From Clavelina lepadiformis (taxonomy: Eukaryota > Chordata > Ascidiacea > Aplousobranchia > Clavelinidae): 64,000 nucleotides of DNA. Under the pieces are notes generated by a model. The model saw only the letters and a list, made by a program, of their open reading frames with translations, searched no databases and was not told the DNA's origin. Below, one piece after another: positions 27,119-37,800 of this stretch. Positions within the stretch are counted from its first letter, which is position 1; each line of letters opens with the position of its first letter. Location: NCBI RefSeq assembly GCF_947623445.1, contig NC_135247.1:3102501-3166500 (forward strand), written 5' to 3'. The position numbers and the translations under genes are program-made.

Positions 27119-30100
27119 ATGAATGATATAACATCGGTGTTGTTATTTTGCGCTTGCTGGACATCGACCTTTGAACAGGGTGGAAGTGCCAGCTTAAACA
27201 ATCCATGCGATATTCAACGCAATGCGTCGGTCAGCGAAGTCTTACCAACTGGGTATGCAGAACGTGCAACGTATTACCTGATTATTGGTTACCCGGATTG
27301 GATGACGACACAGCGTCGATTCGTAAATTGTTCAAACAGAGGTCTGACCAGAGTACCAACCAACATGCCTAGTAATGTCGAAATTTTATTCCTTAATGGC
27401 AATTTCATCCATGAATTTTATGCCAGCGATTTTGAAAGCATGCCGAACTTGGTGGCCTTATTTATTCGTTACAACTGCGTAAAAATAAGCTCCATTGATC
27501 TCCCTCATTGTAATGGACATGCTACCATTGAACCGGGCGCTTTAAGATCTTTGTTCAAATTAAAAATGCTAGTAGCGTTTGGGACGGTGATGAAACACTT
27601 CCCGCAACGGTTGCCTGCAACTTTAGAGTTTTTAGACATCGGAGGAACTGCTATAGAACGTGTTACCAAGGCTGATTTGGCGAATCTGAGAAACTTATCG
27701 GTGTTTTCTGTTCGAGACATGTGCGCTGATACATATCCACCAGAATGCAGCAAAAACTTGACGATTGAAGAATATTCTCTGACATCCAGCCGCGAGTCTT
27801 TGCAGGTTTTAGATTTATCTACAACCTGGTTCTGCAAGGTGCCAGTTCATCTTCTAACTCCAAAATTACTCTCACTGGATCTGTCGGAAAGCAACATCAC
27901 CTTGCTCGAAAATGATGACTTTGCTGGAATTCCATTGGTCAAAGCCTTACATCTTTACATGATGGCTGGCGACTGGACTCTCAGAGTGCAGCCAAAAGTC
28001 TTTTATCCTTTGACTGATTTGGAATATTTGAACTTCGCTTCTAACATGATTGAGTATTTTCCCAATGGGACATTTTTGTACAACACCAAACTTTTCTTCT
28101 TAGATTTGTCGTTAAACTGTTTGTGGAAGTATGTGGAAGACCCAACGTTTGTTCCGCCTCAAAGCATTAAGTATCTGTTTCTGGGTAATAATCGAGTTTG
28201 CGATTATGTTCCAAAGCATACAATTCAAACTCTGCGCTTTGGGTTAAGTTATTCTAAAATGAAACATTTGGTATTGCTCTCCTTAGGGCATCAAACACAG
28301 ATCGAATTGGATCTTGCAGTACGCTTTCAGCTCAACATTTCAAAAGTGGACCACAAGAGCTTTCATGCTTTAAACCAGCTTGAAATGTTTTCGCATCTCA
28401 AAATGGGATACTGTAATATTGTTGAGTTTGATGTCACATCGTTGTCAAGTTTAAAGCATTTGAATCAGGTATATCTTAGTCATAACGGCATTTACAATAG
28501 AAAAGTAAGTTCTGTTGGACCAAGTGCGACTAAAGATTATTACCACAAACGAAGCATTAACATTGGTGCTGATACCAGTTCTCGATCAAGAAGGGTTTTA
28601 AGAAATCTATTTTCCAGAGACTTTACTTTATTTAAAAAATTTCCGACAAATCCAATCATGAACCAACAAAACTGTAATAACCAGTTTCGGTTAGATCTGT
28701 CATTTAACGAACTTGAAGTCGTGAAATCAGACATGTTTACCGCCACAACCTTTGTGCAGGTTTTAGACCTGTCCCAGAATATCATTCTTCACATCTACGA
28801 CCACGCTTTTAGTTCCTTGCCGCTGTTATGTCGGCTCGACCTACGTGGCAACCCCATAAGATATGTTGATCCTGATTCATTTTCCGGTTTAAATCATTTC
28901 CGCTACTTCGCAATGGATAGTAAACAAATTATTCAAAGTTATACAAGTTTCAAATTCCTGACAGCTTTAAAGCATCCTTACGGCTTCCGGTACACTTCCA
29001 GCGGAAATATTTTTTTTAATTTGATGGTTGCTCCGGGTTACTCCACCTTTTGTACGCAATACGTTGAAAGCGTGGATTTTTCCAATAATAAGGTCCTGCT
29101 GAACATTATGCTTTACGATGTGTTTCGCAACTTTCCTAACGTAACCAGTATTACCATGAATTCATGCGAGTTGTTTGATGTGGGACACTTACCAACACCG
29201 CTTGTAACTTACCTTGATTTCAGCCAAAATGCTTTTCACGAAATTCCGCATAGGTGCATAAACAAGATGCCGCTTCTTAATACATTTAAACTGGCGTCGA
29301 ACAAAATCGAAGAGTTGCCTGAGAAGTCATTTGCTGTTGTTTCAAAATTGCAGTACATCGATCTTTCGTTTAATAGAATAAGGTACATTGGCCCTGGAGT
29401 GTTTCACGGCTTTAGTAATTTGTCTGTGTTGCTGTTGCAAAACAACTACATCACCAGAGGCACGCATGAAGTATTCCCCATCACCATGCTGAGTCGTCTC
29501 CAAGTTTTGGATTTGCGAAGAAATCCCATATCTTGCACATGCGCACTAACGAAGAATTTCGGTCGCTGGTTTAAAGGGACTCAATTCAATTTAAACGCCC
29601 GGCCTGGATTTTTTAACACGTGCACGGTACTTATCGAAGAATTCTACGACGGATGCGTTCAGTGCGAATCGTCGGCTTCACTTCAGACTGAATCTTTGCT
29701 GAGTTTCTCTATGAACAGAAATTGCCAAAGCTTTAGATATTTTATTCTGACGACCGCTTTCACCGGGTCACTTTTGATCTTTTTGGTCGCTGGTATTGTC
29801 TTTTCCAGCGAGCGTTGGAAAGTGTGGCTTGCAAGATACGCCAACAAAGCTGTCTCTGTCAGCTACGAGTCTCGTCTACCAAAGGGCCCGAAAAGTGTTT
29901 TTGCGTTCCACGCTTGTGTTATCTTCGACAGAAAGTCGCAAAACGTGAGCGAATGGGTGGACAACTACCTCGTTCCCAATTTAACATCTGCTCCACATTC
30001 TTTGCAGGTTGTCGTAAACGGCAGAGACGACCATTGCGGCTTTTCGCCTGTCAAGCAGCTTCTAGCCCAGATCGATTCCAGCCGTGTTGTTATTTTAGTT

Positions 30101-30358
30101 CTTACTGGAAACTACGGCAACACTTGCAAAGGGAAGTACATTATTTCGGTGTTGGAATATTTAAAATTCCAAAGCGGTAAAGACAAAGTAGTCATTGTCA
30201 CATTTGAAGGCGACGCGCAGTCGGGAGGATTCGTTCGCAATCGACTCCATCGCCGTTCAAGAAGCCCACTTCAGTTACCTGCTTCCACAAGCCTCTGGCC
30301 CATGTTTTGGGATAACCTACGTCATCAGATATTGAACTTTGACGAGGAAGTGGAATGA
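27119..30358 (+). CDS. TLR: Toll-like receptor (LRR-TM-TIR), intronless
   Basis: A 1079-aa pattern-recognition receptor of innate immunity, probably at the cell surface or in endosomes. The order is: short hydrophobic leader (ITSVLLFCACW), Cys-bearing N-cap, an LRR ectodomain from about residue 70 to 800 with clear LxxLxLxxN repeats (VLDLSQNIILHIYDHAF, YIDLSFNRIRYIGPGVF), an LRR C-cap with NPISCTCAL and CVQCE, one membrane span about 874-895 (FTGSLLIFLVAGIVF), and a TIR domain about 926-1072. The TIR is divergent. Box 1 reads SVFAFHACVIFD where most have DAFVSYS. Box 2 is NGRDDHCGFSP instead of RDxxPG, followed by the expected VVILVLTGNY. Box 3 is present as LWPMFWDNLRHQIL. The whole frame is one exon. 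The start ATG at 27119 gives a plausible secretion signal. Confidence 0.93.
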   Translation: MNDITSVLLFCACWTSTFEQGGSASLNNPCDIQRNASVSEVLPTGYAERATYYLIIGYPDWMTTQRRFVNCSNRGLTRVPTNMPSNVEILFLNGNFIHEFYASDFESMPNLVALFIRYNCVKISSIDLPHCNGHATIEPGALRSLFKLKMLVAFGTVMKHFPQRLPATLEFLDIGGTAIERVTKADLANLRNLSVFSVRDMCADTYPPECSKNLTIEEYSLTSSRESLQVLDLSTTWFCKVPVHLLTPKLLSLDLSESNITLLENDDFAGIPLVKALHLYMMAGDWTLRVQPKVFYPLTDLEYLNFASNMIEYFPNGTFLYNTKLFFLDLSLNCLWKYVEDPTFVPPQSIKYLFLGNNRVCDYVPKHTIQTLRFGLSYSKMKHLVLLSLGHQTQIELDLAVRFQLNISKVDHKSFHALNQLEMFSHLKMGYCNIVEFDVTSLSSLKHLNQVYLSHNGIYNRKVSSVGPSATKDYYHKRSINIGADTSSRSRRVLRNLFSRDFTLFKKFPTNPIMNQQNCNNQFRLDLSFNELEVVKSDMFTATTFVQVLDLSQNIILHIYDHAFSSLPLLCRLDLRGNPIRYVDPDSFSGLNHFRYFAMDSKQIIQSYTSFKFLTALKHPYGFRYTSSGNIFFNLMVAPGYSTFCTQYVESVDFSNNKVLLNIMLYDVFRNFPNVTSITMNSCELFDVGHLPTPLVTYLDFSQNAFHEIPHRCINKMPLLNTFKLASNKIEELPEKSFAVVSKLQYIDLSFNRIRYIGPGVFHGFSNLSVLLLQNNYITRGTHEVFPITMLSRLQVLDLRRNPISCTCALTKNFGRWFKGTQFNLNARPGFFNTCTVLIEEFYDGCVQCESSASLQTESLLSFSMNRNCQSFRYFILTTAFTGSLLIFLVAGIVFSSERWKVWLARYANKAVSVSYESRLPKGPKSVFAFHACVIFDRKSQNVSEWVDNYLVPNLTSAPHSLQVVVNGRDDHCGFSPVKQLLAQIDSSRVVILVLTGNYGNTCKGKYIISVLEYLKFQSGKDKVVIVTFEGDAQSGGFVRNRLHRRSRSPLQLPASTSLWPMFWDNLRHQILNFDEEVE

Positions 30359-30557
30359 CATGTTTGCAGTCAAACAGTTTCTTTTGTAAATTCTTAACGT
30401 ATTAACTTCATTTGAGTCTTTGAGCAAGTGCCGATGGATATGTATACATTTTTTGCATGTTTTTTTTTATACTGTACTGCCCGATGTTTTTGTATTGTAT
30501 ATTTATAGGCATATGGTATCAGCTATCAAGCTTTTGGCTTCGCGCTTTTGGCAAAAA

Positions 30558-30563
30558 AATAAA
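30558..30563 (+). terminator. Poly(A) signal AATAAA downstream of the TLR gene
   Basis: A canonical AATAAA about 200 bp after the TLR stop, in the right place for its 3' end. Confidence 0.6.
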
Positions 30564-30575
30564 ATGAGTGATTGA

Positions 30576-30800
30576 ATGAAGCAAATTGATAAAATTTTTA
30601 TGTATCCATACCATAAACGAAAATTCTGTTTAGAAACAAATCATTTTGGCAAATTTCTTTTCTGTATTATCCTTATCGCTATTTTCGGAGTCTCTAACAG
30701 CACGCATATTGATTCCATCGAAGGAATAAGATCAAAACGGGAACATAATCAAAACTATTGGAATAAGAACCATCACTGGTTAGACCAACAGCGTAATTAA
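30576..30800 (+). CDS. Candidate small secreted peptide, unproven
   Basis: A 74-codon ATG frame just after the TLR poly(A) signal. It has a basic N-region, a hydrophobic core (FLFCIILIAIFGVSNS) and a charged tail with SKR, a possible dibasic cleavage site before EHNQNYWNKNHHW. This outline fits a short secreted precursor, but no homologue is recognised, and short AT-rich frames of this kind arise by chance. Treat as a hypothesis. Confidence 0.15.
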   Translation: MKQIDKIFMYPYHKRKFCLETNHFGKFLFCIILIAIFGVSNSTHIDSIEGIRSKREHNQNYWNKNHHWLDQQRN

Positions 30801-31891
30801 TTACGAATGAAAAAGATACGAGAACTTAATTATTGTTTTAATGGAATTATTCAGGCCAATTTCAACTTATTCCGGTGATGCTATTATCAACTTTTTGTTA
30901 TAAAAACGCATCTTCAGTTAAGGGTTACCATTCAGTATTTGCGTATGCAAGGGTAAGGTTTGTGGTTAAAACTCAAAATACAAGTTTTTTTATTCAACAA
31001 AACAGTCAAGGTTTGTTGGATAAAAACCATAGGTCAAGTCAAGGTTTTGCAAAAACCATACTCGGATCTTTTTCATCTCTGCAACGTAAACAGAAAACAA
31101 AATCTCATATGGAAACGCGTGCAATATGCGCAGCTTGTCGTAGCAAGGGTCTGTAGACTGAATGCGCCAGGACATGTGGATGCCGATTAGGTTAAATACA
31201 GAATACCAGGATATAGCCCATACCCTATTTATTAGGAAGATCTATCGAAATTTTCTAGTTGCTTAAGTTAATAAAGGGAATCTTTTTGTTTGACTATGCG
31301 ATGAAATTACTAACAACGCAATTGTTTGAAAAAACCCACATGGGGCTCCCTGAAATCGTGAAGGTGAACTTAGCATGCCTAAGTTGGCTTTTTGTATAAA
31401 AGCAAAACATATCGAGAAAAATTAGCTTTAGTATAAACTACAAACCGAGGGCAACTCCAACTAGGGCCTAATGTTTAGCTTGGTTCTTACAGACAATTGC
31501 TCTTTAATTTGGTTCAGCACTTGTGTCTCACTTCAAGCAAATGGTATTTATTACAACAGCTTAGGATCCGTAAACACGTTGGTTAAATGCATTTGAAAGT
31601 TGAAAATATTTTACTGCAAATTGTCGATTCCTGGCGAAGATTGAAATTGGTTTACCACATTATGATTCAAAATGCATATGATTGGTTGGTGTTGAAAACG
31701 GCACAGTATGAAAATTCATCAATAAATACGGGCAACTGGAACAAATGAAATTCATCAACAATGCGATAAGCGAAAGAGCTCGAACACAGCCAGAAGCGAA
31801 CCTTCTTTCAAACGTAAACTCATTATGTAATTGTAAGATATAGCAAAAAAATTTATGGAGAATATATAACGCTATAGGAAAATGCTTACAG
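30801..31891. other. Intergenic between the TLR and the KIF14 3' end
   Basis: Two genes converge here. The stretch holds the KIF14 3' UTR on the right. No other feature is supported. Confidence 0.55.
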
Positions 31892-34800
31892 TTAAACATA
31901 AACTGATTTGCTTATAATTGTGTCTTCGTTTGGCAGTTTCTTTGGACTATCAGCCAGTTTCAGCCACTTCGTGACGACACTTTTCACAACAAACGACGTA
32001 GAAGTTACAGGCAAACTTTCGTTCGAGTTCAACAGAGCTGGACTAGTAGGCAGCAAACGTCTTTTTGTTCTAATAGACTTCTCGTCGATATTAAAAGGGT
32101 CGTTGTCAGATGATTTTCTCAAACCGATGTCACTGTATGCGCTGTTATCTTCTCTGTAATATACAAAATTATTTAATATAATTTCGCGTGTTTCCCTAAG
32201 AGGTAAGTCTATCAAATTATGACGAGGTATATTTCTAATAATGTCCGTAACTCCGTATGCACCTGTTGATTATGAACAGTAAACACGTCACGCTTATCAC
32301 GTGTTCAGTTAAACAGTGAACCTTTACACAATACTTACGATGTGGTGGACGAATCTGCAAAGTCGATAATTTCCCTGAGAATTTCCTGCAATGCTCTCCC
32401 GGCCGTGAATACGCTGTCACATAACCTGAAAGTGACAAAACTTCATCGCTGGGGTCCAATGTAATGCTACAACTGGTGCGCCATGTAAGAGTCACCTTTA
32501 AACTGGCTTACCTGTCGCTTAAAAGTTCTTTCGTCACATCGACGTTGTTATTACTATTATTCGAATTTATATTTGATGACATCCTCCGCGATTTGACGTC
32601 ATGCATGATTGCACACAGGCCTTCGTGTTTCACGCATAAGTCACCGATGCGTGAAGTAGGTCGCCATAGCAACTCGGCTTTGTAACGAATCTCTTCCATA
32701 GTGTTTGGACTATCTGGATACTCTGCATGTAACAAGAAATACTATAAGCATTAACAGGTACAACAGCGATATAATTAACAGTAATGAGTTTTAGCAGTTT
32801 TAGGATGTGAAATATGTTGTTTCCACCAATCCACACCTATGGCCTTCTCGTTTAAAACTGCAACCCCTTCTACAAGGTTGCTGACTTCCTGGATAAGATT
32901 CTGAGTGCGTTGCAGATACTCTCCGTAGTAATGGGCGGGTACATCTCGCTCGTGGACGATTAGAGACGCGTCGTATAGTTCTTGCTGTAAATTGAATAAG
33001 AATGGTAAATAGTTTGGAACGACATTGTTTGTCAAAGCTTTGGTCAAAATTACAAGTATTCTTTGGGCAATATTTCCGGAAAAAAAACATGTTACTGTGA
33101 TGCAACTAAGACTTTCAGCTAAGCATCTGACTGATCATTGCCCATTCGGGTGTTCCTTCTACTAGGCAACTAAACTAATCAGGTTTCTAAACCAGTAGGC
33201 TTTCATCATACCGCATCAATGCTGATCCTTTTGTTAAGCTCTTCTCTGACAACTTTGCCTTGCAACTCGTACTTTGCAGAAAAAAGAAAATACTTCTGTG
33301 ACGGTGATCTGAACTTTAAGCTCTACCTGATCATATTGCACTACCTATACTTTGAAATCTTTAACACAAAGACTCATATAAACATGATAAACAATCAACC
33401 TGGCAAATGGGATTACTTTCATGAACACATAAAACTTCTTAATCATGTTAACGTTTGATACCTGAAGGTCAAGGCAGGTTTGCAGAAGTTTCACGACAGC
33501 TTCATAAAGTCCACCCAGGAAGCTGGTTCTCACTGATGCAGCCTGTCAATTAAAATTAGCTTTTCAAAAACATCTCAACCGGGATGTTTAAAACGGCATA
33601 AAAAGTGCAAAATATGTATTCATTTGTGTGTACTCATTTATTTTTCATTTAATAATGCGTTTTTAATATCATGCAGTAAAAAACAATTAAAACAAAAAAG
33701 TGTGAAGTAGTTTAAAAAACTTGTGATCTGGAATGCGTAATGTAATAATTTATGAAATAAATCCAACCTGTCTTTGTTCCAACACCTCCATTTTCTCAAT
33801 CCCCCCCGAAAGAATTTTACGCATAAACGTGTCACCACCTTGCAAGAAGGCGTGTTTCATTCGATGACTTAACTACAAAAAACAAACACCAGAATCAAAA
33901 ACGTTGAAAACTACAACCTATTTTTACTTCACTTTTGGTAATCACTGTGGTGCTAACCTCCTGTTGATTAGTTTCATTAAACAATGACACAGTGATGTTT
34001 GTTGCTATGGCAATTGCTCCTGCGTACTTCGACATATTTGGAATAACATGACTTATTTTGGATGAAGATTCTTTCACCATTTTCTCAATATCACTGTGGC
34101 AACCCTGGGGAAAGCAAAGTTTGATAATTATATCAATAAGTTTATTGTCAGTCACCTGTTAAACAAACTAACCATAAAGATACATTGACTTTAACCAGGT
34201 TGATTTAGAACGTAGCTTTCAACTACTAATAAAAAATATCTAGTGATGCATAGGGTCCCATAAGAACCTTGTCCTGACCTAAAACATGCAGATTTTACAC
34301 AAAAGTTACTTGTTAAAGATTTTAACAAATATGAAACATTGTGTTTAACTGACAACTAGTTTTCTAAACCAGAATTGATAACATCCGCCAAAATTACCCA
34401 CATGTAATAATTTAGAGACGTGGCCAGCTAATTTTTTTGAAGCTTTCTCTGTCTGATGGATTAACTTTGTGATGGACGTCGACGACTCTGCAACTTCCAA
34501 AGATCCTTGTCTGATAAAACTGACCACTGTTAACATCATCTCCGTTGCCATGGTGATGGCGGTGGATTGCTCATAGAATGCCGCAGAAGCAGAATAATCT
34601 GGAAAAAAGCGGTAGCGATAAGGACAAATAAAACAACCTATAATTTTATAAAATGCTTGAAATCGATAGGGAACAAATGCACATTCGACAAACCATCTTT
34701 CTCTTCAAAGCTTTGTAAAATTTTAGTGGAAATTTTGCTGATGGAGTTAAGCGTCATGAGCAATCTGTCAATCACTGAGTTGCATCTATTGCTGACGATT

Positions 34801-37800
34801 TCTACTGAAGCATTAATGCGCCTGCAAAACACAACACATATCGTAGAAGCACATTTGTTGCAAAATTGAAACCACTTAAATGCACTTACATCTTGCAGAA
34901 AGCAATATGTTGTGCAGTGTCAGGAACATATTGTCGAGAACCAGGTGAATACTTCTCACTCGTAAGTTGGGATAACGATTGCTGCAAGGCAGGAGATGCC
35001 CTGGCTAGAACAAGTGATGACAATCTACGCGTCAAACGGCGTGACGTTCGTTGATTTCCCCTATCCAATAAAAGTGTCGCTAATAATATGAGTCCAATTA
35101 TTATTTAAACAGTGAAGCAATAATGAGGACATAATAGTACTTGGCATAATATATCGAGGCATTTTTACAATTAATATTAATGAATCTTGATTTTGCAACA
35201 TTCTGGTCCAGCTCCATTTAGTTTAATTTCCTAAACAGCCGTTTTAACACTGAGCAATTTCATAAAATTAATCCATCATTCTTTATTTATTCCACCATAC
35301 CTGGATGAAGTTGGTGTATCAGGACACTCATTGTAGGCTTCCTGCCACTCATCCGCTGGATCGTAAAAGATATTTCCAACCTCTTCACCATCCTCAGAAC
35401 TGGAGTTGGCATCACCGTTGTAAGCTTCTCGCATCAGTTCAAGCTTGTTTTCGAATTTATTCAACGACCACAAAGTCCATATTCCAAGCTTTGTGTTGTA
35501 AACTCTAAAGAAGACAAGAAGCATACAGTGTATTAAAAATCGAAGTAAATGTATGAACTTTCCTAAGATATTATACGATAAACATGCCGGTGTGGGTCAA
35601 GTTTTTAAATCAAATAAACTTAGTACCAGATATAACTCGTTAACTGATGACAAAATGAACCTTATCATCACATCCAATTGCTCATCAGATGCATCGTATC
35701 TTGAAAAGGTTGTGTGCTTGTTGAGAGACTTTGCGATGTTGTTTGCTTCTTCGAGTAGGAGGGACAATCGCAATGTACTTGAACCATGGCTGGGTTTGGA
35801 CTCTACCAACATGCACTGACATTGTAAACGATATGGTTATAGTAGTGTTGGTCGTGGTACAGGATACTGCATCTGGAATTTAGTATTCTGTCAACAACAC
35901 TTACTTATGCACGCCCTCCGTCGTTGCATACGCTCCACCTCCTTAGCAAGCTTTTGACGCTCTGCTTCTAAACTTGCGAGAACGTTAGTCTTTATCTGGT
36001 CAGCATCGAAATCACCCTGTAAGCATAACTGTAGGATAGACAGAGAGAACTTGCTTGCGACAGGCCTTATTAGCATGTTATTTCAAAAGTATACAGTTGT
36101 ATGCTATACTTCTGAGTATAGTTGTATATATGGTTGTAAGCCGCAGGTTATAAAGTTTTTTTGTCAAAATTTTTATGGCTTACCGCTGTAATCAAACCGA
36201 AGTATGGCACTTTTTGTTGGCCATTTTTTATCGAGAAAATTTTCTTTGTCTTTTTTCTTCTCTATATCTGATATTGTTATAGTGAATGGAGAGCATGTTG
36301 CAGAGAGTATATATTACAGTACCTAATGTTTTAGAGTGGTTTGAATTATTTTCTTTAAAACCATCACATGCGGCTTACAATCAAGGGCTGCTTATGATAA
36401 AGGACAGTTTACAACAAAGTATGGTATGTAAGGCAACAAATGCTTTAAAGCGTTTACTAACACACATATACAGTTACTATAAAGACAAATACAACATCAA
36501 ACCTTTTCTAATGAAGATTCAACATGACGATTTCGTCGACTGATTTTAAATTCTTTCTGTATAACTTCAGCTTGCTCACAGATCGTTTCCAACTCCTGTT
36601 TAGCTGCTTTGTCTTTGACCTGAAATAGTAAATCTAACAGCTTGGCGTTCAGATAAAAGTTAGACATCGCAAACTGCATACAATGGCAAGACAATCTCAA
36701 AACAAAAATGGGCTGTTAAGCGTGGATTATTTCGTGTACCTACCAATTGAGCTTGCAGGTTTTGTATAGCTAGTTCGTATTCGTTTCGTTGCGACGAAAT
36801 TTGTTGCTCCGCCTCGTGCTTTGCGGCTTCTATTTCACCCATCATCTCACGTTTTACTTTGATTTGTGCCTCCTCGATTTCTGCTTGGATTCTAATATAG
36901 AAATCTTATGAACACCAAGTATGAGACAACACTTGTTAAAAATTTGAGACATACCCTACCTTTCATTTTGCCTTTCAATGAGTTCGTGTTTCGCAAATTC
37001 GAAATCTTTCCTCTTTCCACCGGAGTTTCTCTTCCTGCTTCCACTTCTTTGCACCTCGATTGGATTGTTGAGTCGGAAGAAGTGATCCCCTCCAATGACA
37101 ACACGATCGGCCTAAAGTTACAAATTTTTACAACTGCAGCTACTTTGTTTTTAAACAACTTATTTTTTTTGTAACAGATTGCATTTCTAAAATACTACTA
37201 TTAACAATGTAACTAAAAAAAATATTAAAAAAAAACCCAACTGAATACTTTATTAAGATCTTTAAAATCAGTATCATCAGATAAATATCAATTATTCCCA
37301 AAAAAGATAATTTACGATAAGTAAATTTATACCAACAGCAGTGAAAAGTGATCCAAATACAAATTAAACCTGTAACCCAGGCTTCCTTACATGGTGAAGA
37401 GTAACAGCTCCAGTGATAGATTCTCCATTGACAAAAGTTTTTGCATCTCCAATAGGTTCAATTGTTACCACCTCATCAACATTGAATATCTTGCAATGAA
37501 AATTAGCTATGAGAGCACCACTTAACTGTATGTCACAATCACCACCCTTCTTGCCCACCCTAACAAAGTCAAAAAAGGGGTTAAAGTGATGTATGGATCT
37601 TAGTTTACTTTGATGTATGTCTAGAGCGATTTTTCTCATTTTTGTGATGAATATCTACAGGATATATCTGTATATACGCCTGGCTGTAACCTAAAAAGTT
37701 AAAGTTAATTGCGATAGATAAACAGAAAACAGTTGCATCGGCCAAATGATGCCACATGCCGAGACAAACTGCCATACCTGGTAACTCCGTGCTTTATCAT

